The notes under the pieces are model-generated. The model saw only the letters and a program-made list of their open reading frames with translations. It did not search any database and was not told the origin of the DNA. A stretch of DNA of 64,000 nt, from contig JALNQF010000008.1 in assembly GCA_028456385.1 (NCBI GenBank), forward strand, positions 434,001 through 498,000, given 5' to 3'. This stretch comes from Ophiosphaerella korrae. Its lineage: Eukaryota > Ascomycota > Dothideomycetes > Pleosporales > Phaeosphaeriaceae. Position numbers and translations under genes: made by a program. Below are positions 10,483-23,741 of this stretch, one piece after another. The number at the start of each line of letters is the position of its first letter. Position 1 is the stretch's first letter.

Positions 10483-13322
10483 TGAATTATTGATAACGGC
10501 ACGTTGCTACCACGTCATCTTCGTCGCTGCGCAGCCCACACGGCTTGGCTCGGAACCCGGCCAACTTTCAGAAAAGCCATGCGGCGGGACTAGAGTCTAG
10601 ACCGGCTGGCCACGAGGCTCCGCTCCTCGCAAACAACCCACATGATTTCGACCGTCGGCCCGACTCTGGAACACCACGGACATCGAAAGTGGCAAACACC
10701 AAAACTCAACTCTTCATTTCTCGCTGTATTTATCATTGCAACACCGCCCAGTGCAACTTGGCCTGATCTCTCTTCTCGCTTCAGATACCCACATCGTTTA
10801 CATTGCAACATACCCACGGACCACATTGCGCTTGCACTCACATCGAGATGGTTGCGCTTCTCATCTGATCCTCACTCGGCGTTCTACGGAAAAGACTAGG
10901 AAAAATAAGGGCGACCTTCCATGCACATTTTCCGTGTCAGGGCTTACCCAACAAACCGCTAAGATTTTCTTGGCGCAGACCAGGGAGGGGCGTTGGCGCT
11001 GGGCTGTGACACCCAAGTCAGTTCTCGGAAGCACAGTCGTGCTATGACAATTTTTTTTTTTTTTCAAATGGGGGGATTAACCTGATCTGTTTAGCACAAG
11101 CGAAGGTGTGTGCATATTTTTAACGGTAGCAAAACTTAGTTTCTCACAATGAACACTTGTTGTCGAATCTTCACGTGCTAGACAGGGCTACTGTGCCCAT
11201 TCAACCGCCCTCGATATTGAACGTGCTCTGACGCCCCGCTGACAACCTTCTGAACTGTATCCGCTTTGCTGCACAATCAACCGCCTTATCCGCACACTAG
11301 ACCTATCCATGACTGCCAAGATATGTCGGCCGGCTTTCCGCTCCGCTCGGCTTCTTCACCGCTTCCCTATGTTTTCCATGTGCTACCTAGTTTCGTTGTG
11401 TGAAAGTGCGCCATCACGTGTGAGTCACCCTACCTCAGGCGCGGACATGGCTCGGCAATATCGCCGTCGCACCACCACGGCTGTGTCCAAGGGTGTCAAG
11501 GATAGGAGGCCCACCGCGTTCGCAAAGTGTAACGCTACGCACGGCGTTTCGCAGTGATTACCACTCCACCAAAAAATACCAGTACTCACTTCATCAATGC
11601 ACACCTAAATCATGCATGCTCCTTGAACGGACCCACTGCCATATCGCATCATCACACCATACCTTTTGAGGTCACAATAAGCTTCCTGTCGGCCCAGCCT
11701 TAGCCGTCTTCTGCTTCTGGAAGACATCTGGCATCAGAGACGGGTGATAGTGCTTTGATTGCGTGTTCGTGTTACCCTGCTTAGAAGCAATATCGGTGGA
11801 TGGCTTCGCGATTAGGGTACGCCGAGCTGCATATGCACTCTCACACTTGCACGACAACAACTGCCTGAAAGGGACTTGTGCCGTCGGCACAGGGTGTGTG
11901 AGCATATGGATGATCAGATGGAATGATTCGTGGGGATAGTGTTGTCGAGGCCCGTTATCGTGGTAGGCTAGGGAACTTCCGCATGCCAATCGTTATTTCC
12001 AGATCAAGAAATCTGCCGTCAATGCAATCAGCTCTCTGTCTGCTTTCGGCTTTCGGGATCAGAAATGACCCGTGCATGTGTCGTGCACTCAAGCTCTATC
12101 ATTTCTTGTCGCCGAAGCTTGTTCATTCGATTCCGGTGCCGACTGGCAACGGGCATGCAAGATTGAAACGAGTTTGGTGCTACCATCCCGGTACTTAAGT
12201 TACGGGGTTCATGCACATTCCTATCTACGGCTGGTACAATACCTTGTTGACTATCTGGCGGGGACTCAGCACACCCACTACGACTGGATAGGCTTTCAGC
12301 TCAGCTTAGTCGAGCATCATGTTTGCTTTAGAAATTATGTAGTAGACCTCTCAGCCCCAATCAAGCTTTGAATTCCAATACATGCACCTAGACATGCGTG
12401 TCATCGTCCATCCGTTCCACGACTCCACACACCGTCCACCTACCACAAGCATCGCAGATCCCATGCTTGTGATCTATCCCATGACACCCGGTCCAGCAAA
12501 TAGCTGTGACGTGTCGTTCCTCGTCGATCATCCAAATCAAGTAACATGGCACGTTCAACTTCCGGTCAAATGTGACAGGATCAGCATCAAGCTTCCACTA
12601 TAGGGTTACAATTCGGGAGACAAGCACTTGCCTAGTGTAACACGCATCAATAAGCTTTGGTGCAGAGTTGTGCGTTCCTGAGTGGCTATTGATGCGCAGG
12701 TGAGTTCCAAAGATAAGGATTTCAATAGCTCGAAACAAACGATCGACAATCACAAACATACGGCTACGCAATCATACACGGGTCCGTCATTTAGTTACAC
12801 TAAAAACGAATAAAATACTGCAGCTGGTGCAACCTGTGGTTGCAATTCAAATGTTGTGATATTGTTTGATCATTGCTGTTGTCTCAGTTTTAGACTTGAT
12901 TGACAATTCCTCAATCGCGCCGTCCAAACCATAATACAGCCAAGCACCTGTCGCTATGCATAATAGTACGCTGTCAATGTAACCAATGTAATGTAAATAC
13001 CTCATTTCTTTCCTTTGCCACCCTGATATGTAATGTCATACTGGAAGAAACTGTCCCAGATGCTGCCTCTCCTCGCACCTGACACTTGCTTTCTAGGGCT
13101 TGCAGTAGGACTTTGGTTATGCAGCTCGCCCTGACTACCCACCCTGTTCTTAATAGGTGAGGCATTTACTGATTGCGCCGTGCCACTGTTACTCAAACTT
13201 GATCGGCCGGGTATGAGAGGTTTTTGAGTACGCTGGTAGCTATGTTGTTGGGGCTGAGCCTGTTTGTGTCAGCGACACGGTCAAAGTAGGCAGGGGAGCC
13301 TAGATTTACAATATACGCAAAC
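10483..13322. other. Intergenic, no gene supported
   Basis: Holds the 3' regions of the flanking genes. The ORFs present are short, mostly lack an ATG, and have no family resemblance. Confidence 0.5.
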
Positions 13323-16300
13323 CTAAGGCCCCCAGAGTAGGTCCTTGCGCACATTTGATCCATCTTGGTCCTCCACCATTCTGCTTGCACTACTATTACT
13401 TGTCTCAGTTTCCCTCAGGTGGCTTGGTCGATGTGTGCCTGCTGGGCTTGCGCCTCTCGTTGCTGTGTTCGAGTTTGGGTGTGATTCTGCATTTTCGCCA
13501 GGTGATAAGGCTTCAGTGGAGGGGCGGCCACCAACAATTGGCACACTCTTTTTGCTTGTACCACTGCTACGGCGACTGTCAAGAGACTTTCCCAACTGGG
13601 TTGCTGGGTCCATAGACGACTTCTTCTTGGCGCGTTGCATTTCCCCTTGTCCAGTTTCGAGGCTGCTCTTGATTGTGACTGCGCCCTTGATGCCGGGTGT
13701 CCCAGGAGCCATTGGCTTCTCCTCCGTGGCATCGAGCAAATACCAGCGCAGCCCATCGGAGAGCTCAAATGGATTGTCATCATCAAGCGATGCAGCATTA
13801 CTAGAGGTAATAGATTGTCCATCAATTGACGCTCGGGGGCCACTATCAAGTGCTTTGGAGAGATCTACAACGCGCTCCTCTACCTTCGAAATGCGCGCCA
13901 CCAGCCATTCTTTGCCACGCAATCGATGTGAGTCTTGCTCGCGAAGGAAGAAGTGTGGCGCCCCCACATTGAATGCAGCCCAAGGACGATGCACAGCGTT
14001 ACGGGTGGGTAAGAAGAGCGCGAGATCACCCTCCTTGAAGGAGCGGTAGGCAATCTTTTCGTGGGCTTCAGCCTGAAAACGATGTGACTTATCCCGGTAA
14101 GCACGAGCTTCTTTCTGCCATTTGCGTGCCGTATGCTCCATATCGCGCATACGTTTCGCTACGGCATCGCTGAAAGTCTCGAGATTGAAAAGGTCTAGTT
14201 TGTCAACCAGTTCCTGGTAACGTCGGTCTTCTTCTTCTGGGGTCGCCGACTCGGTCCATTGCAAGAAAGAAAGATCCCCAATATCATCGAGAAAGCGTTT
14301 TAAAGGAGTGGGCGAAGGTGTTGTGGTGCTTCGACTCAACCCACCGTTTGTGTCTGATATCAAGGCGCTATTATTAAGTTTAGACGCTCGTTGTAATATC
14401 ATTTCATTCTTCTCATGGGTTATAACAAACCCAAGTGCTTCGAGCAGGCGAACAAGACGCTCATGCTGTGTGTATAGGCGTCGGCTTAGTTCTCTCGCGC
14501 GGACCAGACGTTGATGCGTGCAAGAGGAATCCAGTTCCTCGTACTTCAACACCTTTTTCTCGAGGCGCATGAGTTCAATGTCAAGGCTGTTGATATGGGA
14601 ATTCTTCTCGGCTAACTCAACCTTTAGACGCCCAACCTTGGCCTCCTCCTCTTCAACCCGCTTTCGCAGGGCTTCCGATCCTGTCTCACCCTCTGCAAAC
14701 TTGGCGCGTAGATCGTGAAGGTGCCCGCGTTCATCTTCAAGCTCGACATTGACTGTGGTGACCTTCGCTCTCTCCGTGTCAAGTTGTTCATGCAAAGATG
14801 CAATATCCTTCTTAAGGGAAGCGAGCTCAGAATTAAGCTTGTTTTCATGGTCTCGCGCTTGCGCGCGGATGTTATCGTTCTCGGATTGGGCTATCGCAAT
14901 TGCTTGTCCAAGCTCTTTCTGGCGGTTGAATGATCGCGCTGCAAGATCCTCGAGCTCAGACACTAGTGCTGAATGTTCCTTGGGTGCGGTAGCCCCGGGA
15001 GACAAATGAGTGAAAGCTGTTGTAAGAGACTCAATTTGTTCAGTCCGAGCTTTGAGTTGGGCGTTGAGCTCGGCCTGTAGAGAATTAACCTGTTTCTCTG
15101 CATTTATACTTTGTTCCGTTGCCTCTTTACGTGTACGTTCTAGTTCGGATGTGAGATCTTGTACTCTTGCGTCCGCACCCGTTCGCTCATTGTCTCTGCT
15201 ACCAAGCACGCGATCGAGCTCATCCTCAGCTTCCTCAACCTTAGCCTTGTATGCCTGAACTTCATTCTCAAGGGACCTCCTCTCGTCAGAGAACTCGCGT
15301 TGTTGTTGCTTCATATTTTCCATAATATTGTTCTTCGTTGACATGGCTTCTTCAAACCGCCGTTGCGACTCGACATCATCATCTCTTCGCGTCTGAGCTT
15401 CCCTTTCAAGGTTTGCACGCGCTTCTTTTTCTGCTGCAAGCTCTTGCTCTAAACGAATGACTCGACGCTTATCATCTTGACCTTGATTAGTTGAAAATCG
15501 TCTTGACGATACGGAAGACCTCCGAGAATGTTCCTCGAATGGTTTGGGGGATACTGCTTCTACTGTTGGAGTGGGTGGATCACCAGGACTTTGCGTGCTA
15601 AACGATGGCGGTGGGCCTCCTATGGATAGTCTACTGCTCTGGCTTTGACGGTGAAGGAGGTCCTCAAGCCTGCGTACCCGACTTTTGGATCCCTTGAGCT
15701 CGTCCTCGAGCTTCACATTGATCTCCTTTAGCACCCGTATTTCATCGTGACCGCGAGCCATGAGCGCTGATCCTTTCCCAAATGCTGGTTCATGGACACT
15801 GCCCATCTTGAAATTCTTCGCTCGTTTGATCTGTTGTTTCGTCGGTCGATCAAGGTCTTTGATAGTATGGCTAAGAGCTTCAGCTTCAGAATCTTGTCCC
15901 TCCAGTCCTCGTAGTATCTGAAGAAACTCGTGGAGATCCTCACGGACTATGACCGGCCAGAGATTCTTTTCGGGCTGGACATTCATTTCAAATCCCACCA
16001 TGCCACCCTGTACTGCATCAAGGTTGACAACTTCTGCGATAGGCTTCAGCCATCGTTTGCGTCTGCGCTCTTCTTCCTCTTGAAGCGTTGCCATCTCTTC
16101 AGCCAGTGATGAGGTCTCGTTCTGCAGTCGTTCTGTCCATTCCCGCCTTCGTACGGTTTCAACTAGTAAAGTGCCATATACATAAGGTAGTCTACCAACA
16201 AGTGAAATTAGTTCGAATGCGGCGACCCCTTCTTGCGGAATGCTGATCGAGTCGAGTTCCGTGTTGAGGCTCGTAATAACTGATTCAATGTTGGAGATAC

Positions 16301-17459
16301 CCTGCATACTTTCGACTGCGTTGCTGATCGCGAAATTTTTCTGCTCCACGGACCTCCGCACAAGGTCACCCATCTCTAAGCTATACTCTTTGATTGCAGG
16401 CAAAAAGTTTCGTGTATGCAGCAAAGCCATCTTGGACACTTGGGCAACAGATTTTGAACTCGCTTCGAGGCCCATAACATGCTCAAAATCCGACTCTACT
16501 TTCTTTGTAACTGCATCGATTTCGTTGCAGAGGCGTACTGGTTCTTCAGAATCATCCACAATCGATCGACTCTGGCTTTGACCAACCGCGTTCAGGAGCT
16601 CATTGTACTCTGTGCCAATCCTCTCTAGCTGCGTGTTCATTCCAGTCAGTCTCTTTCCAAAAGCCTCTCTCACGCGCTTGCTTGTGCCTGTAGCCTTTTT
16701 CACTGCATCTACATCTAGAAATTCTTGGAGGGTTGTTGACCGGTTGGGTATGTTTTTGCGCGCGTTTTGGAACGTCTGAGCAGAGCGCAATTCTTTTGCC
16801 AGGAATTGGACAAAGTCAATCTTGGCCGGTATTGCGGCAAGCTGTCCAAAGTCGGCATCGAGTCTTTCCAAATTATCACTCGCCTCCTTTTCAACCCCAC
16901 TAAACCATTCCTTTGCTGCCTGATATTTGTGCTCTAGCCCTTGAATGTGTGCATCGTGATTCCCAACAGCAATTTGCGTTCCTTTTTCTATTGTCGCTTG
17001 CTCAGCGAAGTACTTGGACGCGATGCGAGACATGGAATGTGACTTCTCGAGCACGTTGAAGGCCCAGTCGCGGCGGGCCTGGAAGAGGGTCTGCCACGAT
17101 CGGAGGTCGGTGTTATTGGATAGGGTATTCGGCGGGTCGTCGGGTGTGAAGGTGTCTAGTAGTGGAGTGGGTGGGATGGTTGCCTGGGTATTGCTCGAAA
17201 GCTCGCGGCTGTATACAAAGATCTCTCGCTGTAAATAGGTGTTAATACTGTTAGAAAATGAGGGGAAGAGGTGTCATACCTCAGTCAGCAGCGCCTGTAA
17301 CTTGACATGCTTTCCCGCGGGCGTCAGTAATATCTGCGACTCGGGTGCTATCTCAAATGCACGCGAGATCCAATGCTTGAGAGCATCGACGGAGCTGAAG
17401 GCGACAGGATCAGCGTCGAGGCGCTGGCCCGTATGAGCTACAGCAATCTGTAGCGACAT
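13323..17459 (-). CDS. ATG11: Autophagy-related protein 11 (selective autophagy scaffold)
   Basis: Two exons on the minus strand, 17459-17280 and 17228-13323, joined by a 51-nt intron, give 1,361 residues. Atg11 ties cargo receptors and Atg1 kinase to the forming autophagosome in pexophagy, mitophagy and related routes. The first 60 residues (MSLQIAVAHTGQRLDADPVA...) form a ubiquitin-like start typical of ATG11/FIP200. A central helical region and long coiled coils at about residues 500-970 follow. The C-terminal ATG11 (claw) domain contains FLPTRNAVHRPWAAFNVGAPHF cut here to its core FLPTRN, HRPWAAFN and HFFLRE. It ends in a Ser-rich disordered tail. It is divergent from the CENP-H gene. The identification is firm. 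Confidence 0.93.
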
Positions 17460-17681
17460 CCGGATTGGCCCTCCCGCTGCCGGATAAGATATTGCGATTC
17501 TGGGGTGGGTTATAGAAAGAGTTGCGCAATGAGTTGTGCGTGAGATACGATGCGCAACCTGCCAAGGCGCGTAGTTATAAGTTAGTCGCAAGGGTTACAG
17601 ATGATGAACGGACCTTGTCAGCTGCAGCACAATCGTCTTATCGATCGCCCTCAAGGTCACTTGAATCTTTCTGTGGCCGGC
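17460..17681. promoter_or_regulatory. Shared divergent promoter, ATG11 / CENP-H
   Basis: The 222 bp between the two start codons. The CENP-H reading frame is open further upstream to an ATG at 17601, so the exact limit depends on the start used. Confidence 0.45.
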
Positions 17682-18538
17682 ATGGCAGCGAAAGGGGATG
17701 TAGAAATGGCCGACGCCGTCACAAAACCGCTAGACTCCAACGACTATGCCAACTTGCTTCATACTCTTCACAGCGACGCGTTCGCGCTTTCCGAGAGCGA
17801 GGAGCTAGCTCTAAGGCTTCACGACCAATTACGAGAACTTGAGCTGCAGCAAGCTTTGTTGCAGGCGCAGCAATCAGGTACATTTGCACATGATATTGTT
17901 TCTGTAGGCAACAGGTGCTGATCTTACATTAGCACATGTGACTGACGTCTCGGTCTTCTCAGATGATGAGGTACAACGCCAGCTGACCATCGCTCAACAA
18001 GAGGCTATGGAGGCAAAAGCAGAATATGAGCTGCGCAATAGGATCACACATAACGTCCTAGTCATGGATCCTGTGTTGAAAGCTGTTCATGGTGAAGATC
18101 GTGCTGGACCTGCTGAAAAGTGCGTTGACACAACAAACAAATGACGAGTCTAACAACCTTAGACGCATTCTACCACTGATCAAAGAGAACGACATAATGT
18201 CTATGGTGCACGGCTCATTGGCTTTCAAATTAGTATCTACTCAACGCGCCATTAGTGCAACAGAGCAGGCAAATATCCTCGCAAACCGCGAGAACCGCGA
18301 GCTGTCTACCACAATGCTCGCCCTAGCCGAGGAAATGAAATCGCAATCAGCTAAAGGCATTGAAGACCCCCGTTTACGCGACCAGGTAGCCACAGTGGAG
18401 AAGGAGCTAAAAGACTCAACGAGGAGGATGCGGACGCTGAAAGGGATTCTCTCAGCAATGATTGTTGGCAGCGGAATCAACTGGGCGGCAGATGAAGAGC
18501 TGACCGAACTCGTCATGGATGACGAAGAAGATGGATGA
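17682..18538 (+). CDS. Inner kinetochore subunit CENP-H (Fta3/Mcm16-like)
   Basis: Three exons, 17682-17877, 17933-18119 and 18163-18538, give 252 residues. CENP-H belongs to the constitutive centromere network (CCAN/Ctf19 complex) linking centromeric chromatin to the outer kinetochore. The protein is almost all helix and coiled coil. The C-terminus LSAMIVGSGINWAADEEL is the conserved end of the CENP-H domain, and NVLVMDPVLKAVH followed by ILPLIKEND is also typical. Intron 2 is only 43 nt but has a perfect CTAAC branch site, and splicing restores the expected AEKRILPLI. In-frame ATGs at 17601, 17604 and 17706 are other possible starts; 17682 is a compromise. Confidence 0.85.
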
Positions 18539-20898
18539 AATTCGGGAATGCTCAACCAATTCTGAACACCACCTGCCCACAGCTAGAAGACTACCACCCC
18601 CACGGCTGTGGTTGCGACAAACTCACTTTCTTCCGGCGCGCGGTGCTGAGAGTAAACAATGACGATGTCGATGGTTGTACAGATCTATCGGTAACTTGCT
18701 AGCCTTTGAAGTTCGTAATGATGGGGGACGTCCCTCAGCTCACTGGTGATGTGTATATCAACAGCGTGCCTGAGAGAGGAGGACAAGTCTCAACAAATAG
18801 CTGATGGATGAGAAGTGCACAATCCATGCACTCAAGTAGGTCTGAATGACTATACGACGAGGTAAGGTGGTACCTGATACCACCGTAGCATACTATTTTC
18901 GACGGTAGTGTGATGCTCTTAGGTCGTGCTGGTTCTGGCATACCAACATATATCCTTATCTTCGGGGCACATTTCAGCTCGATCAAGTAAATCCGTCTTG
19001 AGGCTCTGACGTAGAAGTGATTATTGAGGCTACCTTTTGCTAGTGGTGATTTTCATCCACATCAACTTTGTGCAGCAAGATATAACAAGATATGGCTACG
19101 AGTACACTTGCACATCATCATTTAAGGTGAAGCATTTATCACTTCAATAGATGGGCTAGCATGTTTTCCTACGATAGTGTCTGAGCAGGCAAGAGGTGAC
19201 CCATCAAACTGAGCGAAGATAACTAAGAGGCAAAATCATGGAATGCTAGGCCAAGAAGTGGCTGGAATGTATCGCATGTGAAGAGAAGCACCTCCTGGAG
19301 CTAGCATGACTATATTGTTTCCCTTCTTACCAGGCCTCTGGTGATATCATGCTTTGTGCGATTAATCGTTTGCTCTTTGAGACTAAGTTGTCCCTTCCAT
19401 TGCAAACGCCACGCCAGATGAGGACGCCTGCACGTGTCTTGCTTACAGTATAACGAGAAAAGGCAGTAAAACAGAGGCGACCTTTCTGCACACAATATGG
19501 GTTGGAACTCATTGCCATACCTTTGATGCGCCGTTCGTTGTGTTACATTGTCAATGGCAGCTGCTTGCCATTACGAACAGCAGACGTTGGGCTGGTTGCC
19601 AGAGCGACGGCTCTCAGCGCATTTATAATCCCGGGCGTGGGTGCTGTGGGCGTATTCGAGGTCCTGCACGACAAAGATCAGACGTTAAAAATGTTCTCAA
19701 GAACGATATTGAAACACGTTGTCTTTTGTATTCCTGGAAGCTCTTGGGCACTCTTGGAATGAGCGCGACATGAAGAAGGCGACAAACTGCGCCTGCCTGC
19801 CTGGAAGCGCACCAAGGGCAGCTACGACTTATTTCTCTACGGCGTTTGTGTTATCAATTTCAGGTCAACCACAAGCACACGGCAGGCCGAATAGCATGCA
19901 GTCGCCCTGCAGCAAGCATGTGCCTTGTGCCGATTCCGGCGTGGTTGAATCAGCGAGACAGCTCCGTCTCCCGATGCGGACACCTTGACCGCTGCCGTTC
20001 GCGACCTGCTCAGTGCTGGGAGAAGGTGTCGGGAGGCCGTGTCACAACTGCAGGTCAGACAACCGCTACCCGCACGCCTTGTCAACCCCATGTATCTCTC
20101 GGGGCATCAAAAGGGGACCTGACCTGGCGATGAGTATGTGAATGCATTGCAAAGAGAAATTTCACATTTAATAGTGTTGATGGTCTCAATGGCAGAAATT
20201 GATATCGAGGGTGAGAAACGAGACAAACAGCAGCGGAACCTCGAAAGGGACGAGTGAGGCAAGACCGGCTATTTCGAAACACCGAGAGCATATCTACCGA
20301 ACAGCATCGAGAACACGGACGATGGGTCGACTGGTGCAGCACAGGGCGCAAGCGACGGATGGATGCTAGGAAAACACCACCAGCGAGCCTAGCCTAGTAG
20401 GTAGCCAGCCAGCCGCGGGATTAACATGACGTTAGAAAGGAGAGTGGTGCATGTCCAACGAATGATGCAGGTCAGTGTGCTGCGTGCAATCTAACCACAT
20501 GAAACGAGCCTGACAAGCTTGAAGTAAGTAGACACACGGGGGGATATCGACGACGCGAGAGGCGCCGCAGGTTCCGTGACGGTGATGGCCGGACAGAGTG
20601 CAGAACGGCAAAGGCAGAAGGGCAGCAAGGTAGAGATGGTCGAATCCACGTGGTCATGCTGTCCTTTGTGTGCGCTGGTAAAGAACGCGCAACAGCGGTA
20701 TGGGAGGGGAGGGGCTTTGCTTGCCGGGCGGGCAAAAACAAGCTGGGACCTTTTGGTAGGGTCTGCTGAGTCAGCCGATTGTAAGGGAGGAGAGGTCCCC
20801 CCAACATACTGCGCCAGCTCGCACTCACCACTTTCTCTACTACAGCGTTCACCATACAAATCTTCCAAACTCGTCTGGTAAGTTTCCTCGGTTGCATG
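18539..20898. other. Intergenic, no gene supported
   Basis: 2.4 kb without a credible ORF; the longer open frames lack ATG starts. The right end is the probable promoter of the HMG gene. Confidence 0.5.
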
Positions 20899-21421
20899 CT
20901 ACACACTCGCATCACCGCGCCCTCGCCATCAACACCACCACCCCTTTTTGCACGCTTTTTTTCGCCCCAATTCGCTCGAGAACCACTCTTGCTGCCTCCA
21001 TTTCACATTTCTCTCAGCGTCATCGCGTTGTGATTCCTCTTCATCACCTCGCCATCATTGTACCCACGCGCATTCTGACCGCAAAACAGACCTTCACCAA
21101 CCACCTGAAATTTTTGTCATCTCGCTGCTCCTGTAAGTCTCCGTACCTTCTGTTATCACAAATCGCGCATCATCGCGTCGCTTCCTGGTGTTTTGGGACC
21201 GCGTCACGCTTGCGCGCATCTCAGAGCTGCCGCATCTGTCACGCAACCCACCCTGAAAGCCAGCACTAAATCCTTCACCAACACCGCCCACGCTGCGCTC
21301 TGCTCTCACACGCACCCTACATCTTCTCTTCTCTCCTGCTTGCCACCAATTCAACAACATCCTATTCGCAATCTGACCCGTGTCTAACACCTGACCACAG
21401 TTCCACCAACACTTCTTCACC
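20899..21421 (+). promoter_or_regulatory. C/T-rich, ATG-free leader of the HMG gene, with probable intron
   Basis: No ATG occurs in these 523 bases. A likely leader intron runs from GTAAGT at 21133 to CAG at 21400, with a branch sequence GTCTAAC 15 nt before its end, leaving about 20 nt of leader before the start codon. Confidence 0.5.
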
Positions 21422-21893
21422 ATGCCTAAGGAGAAGGTAACTCGCGGCAAGGGCAAGGGTGCTAAGGCCGACGGTGGTAAGAAGAAGAAGGGTAAGCTGC
21501 TCACCTGTCTACCTTTCCATCCTTTTTCTGACTTTCACAGACCCCAACGCTCCTAAGCGCGGTCTTTCGGCCTATATGTTCTTCGCCAACGAGCAGCGCG
21601 AGAAGGTCCGCGAGGACAATCCTGGCATCAAGTTCGGTGAGTGTGCACCCCTAAAACTCCCTGATGTACTCATTACTAATTTTGTCTAGGCGAGGTTGGC
21701 AAGCTTCTCGGTGAGAAATGGAAGGCTCTGTCTGAGAAGCAGCGCACTCCTTATGAGGCTAAGGCTGCCACTGACAAGAAGCGGTACGAAGAGGAGAAGG
21801 CCGCCTACCAGGTAAGTCTTTCAAAACCACTTTGTTGGCACAATCCCCTAACCCCCACAGGCCGGCGAAGAGGAAGAAGAGGAGTCCGAGTAG
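21422..21893 (+). CDS. NHP6: NHP6-type HMG-box chromatin protein
   Basis: Four exons, 21422-21491, 21541-21636, 21690-21811 and 21861-21893, give 106 residues. The protein is a single HMG box with a basic N-terminal arm ([21 protein letters not shown]) and a short acidic tail (EEEEEESE). The box begins at [20 protein letters not shown] and continues through [23 protein letters not shown]6 proteins bend DNA without sequence preference and help nucleosome remodelling (FACT) and transcription by Pol II and III. The size matches yeast Nhp6 (about 93-99) plus the acidic tail seen in filamentous fungi. All introns are 49-53 nt with canonical borders. Confidence 0.95.
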
Positions 21894-22861
21894 GCAGTAG
21901 TCTTACATCTGTTTCCTTGAACTCTTTCAGCTCGTCAGGAGGTTGAGGCCCTCGGGTTCGGTTTTTTATGTCGGCTTGCTATTCGATGGGATCTTTGCAG
22001 CAAGCACGCTGGGTAAAGCCCTATTTCATTAATTAGGACTGGGCAGACAGTCCAGCTCACGCTTCCACGGCGGACATGGCTTTCCACTTCATGATGTTTG
22101 GCGTCCTAGTTCTGAGGCGGAAGACATCACGAGGCTCATGACCCAAGTCTATGTACACTAGTAAATCACGGTATCAGAATGCTTTGCTACCACACTTGCT
22201 GTGTTGTGGATACCTCAAAATGGTCTCTCCCTACTTTGCACCCCTGACCAAAGTGATAGGTCCATGCAGATCCTTATCAGACATCCAAGCAAATTCAAAC
22301 CATACGTATTGGCTTAACATGATTTCAAACGGTTAAGCTACATCTAAATACTGTTCCAACATGTATGACTAGTCCCTGGTCATTCATCGATATGGTTGAT
22401 GAGATCATTCCCGCCGCCATTAGGAAGCCGCATTGGAAAAGAAACGCCCGTACTCCGACACCACGCACCACAACACCAATTCATATACACTTTTAATTAT
22501 ATTTTATAATCTTATAGATCTCTTGTCCATGCTCAGCAGTGTCGCAAATTGGGCATGCATTGACAGCGCAGATCTGATATGCGGATATCGACTGGGTGGT
22601 CTTGAGGTACAGTCACGTGCAGCACCATGATGATGAAGACAACGGAATGTTCAGTCCAACGTCTATGGTCCGGCTGAGCATGAGATGTATATCCTTTCTC
22701 CTCACCATGACCGGAGATTCTACTTAGTAAGATTACTATGCTAAAACAACGCAGCAAGTGATATCCAGTGGCGTCACGACCCCTAGGCGTATTCAGGCCT
22801 GAACGATTCACCAGTATTGTAACTGTTTTTAATACAATAAATCAGACATCATTCACATGTC
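21894..22861. other. Intergenic between convergent genes
   Basis: The 3' regions of the HMG gene and SEC11 face each other. No coding sequence is supported. Confidence 0.5.
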
Positions 22862-23435
22862 TCATTCCCTCTGTAACACTACCATCACACCCATTAAGCC
22901 CAACATGACTTGCTTCAACCATGGATGTTCGCTTAGCAGAATTGTTACATATCCGACGAAAGGGATGAAGCCCACTACGCTTCCAATGACATCTTCTTTC
23001 CGCGTCAAGAAAGACTGACCGGCGGCGTAGAGCTCAGTATCATCTGCGGCGTTGTTGTCACCCTTAGTAAGGAGGCGAAGAGGTGTTTTGCTGCTACCAT
23101 GTTAACAATATATTCCTCACACTCTAGAACATCAGCACTCACCCTCCCCCATATCTTCGAACCACACGATGCACAATCGGAATATCTTTGCCCTTGACAT
23201 TGTATACCACAATCTCGCCTACTCTGGTATCTAGTCCTCGGTTCCATAGGAACAGCAGATCTCCTCTTTGAAATGCTGGCTCCATAGACCCTGAGAGTAC
23301 GACCACGATGGGTGATGGTGAGTCGCTAACGACCGAAAGCCCTTTCCAGAGCATGAAGGCGGTTGAGAGGACGAGCGCAAAGTTGAGAACCTGGGCAGCT
23401 AATTGCCGCGGCTGCATAGCTGCGAGGCCAAGCAT
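22862..23435 (-). CDS. SEC11: Signal peptidase complex catalytic subunit Sec11
   Basis: Two exons on the minus strand, 23435-23143 and 23093-22862, give 174 residues. Sec11 cleaves signal peptides of proteins entering the ER. One N-terminal membrane anchor (about residues 15-33) precedes the S26 catalytic core: Ser50 in LSGSMEPAF and His89 in IPIVHRVV, with the conserved GDNNAADD Asp region at 109-116. A second hydrophobic stretch ends the protein. Length matches yeast Sec11 (167). The acceptor of the single 49-nt intron is TAGCAG, so either AG could be used, changing the product by one Ser only. It is divergent from the PWWP gene over about 1 kb. Confidence 0.95.
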
Positions 23436-23741
23436 ACTTGCAGTTGATGTGGTGGGAGAAGGTTGCGGGTGAGTTTGTTGTATTCGCCGAATTCGGGTCT
23501 TCAGGTTTCGCGATCGTAGATCATGGATCGGGGACTTGGGGAATAAACAAGTTTACAATCGTGGCGACGAGGCCTCGGCTGCCGTGGGTGTTTGAGGTGG
23601 AGCTGTCGTCGTGGTCGTGTTTGTGCGCTTGATGCCAGATGTCCTTCGATTCGTCAACTTGTTCGCGTCGTTCGGCTTATGTAATTCACCTCCGAGCTCA
23701 ACTCCGCATCTCCTATCATGATCTCATTCCTATATCGCTTC

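Noticed and set aside
13345..14049. Plus-strand frame of 234 codons
   Set aside because: Antisense shadow of the ATG11 3' exon.
20472..20915. Minus-strand frame of 147 codons in the HMG gene promoter
   Set aside because: Starts with GTG, low-complexity, overlaps the leader of the HMG gene, and has no family resemblance.
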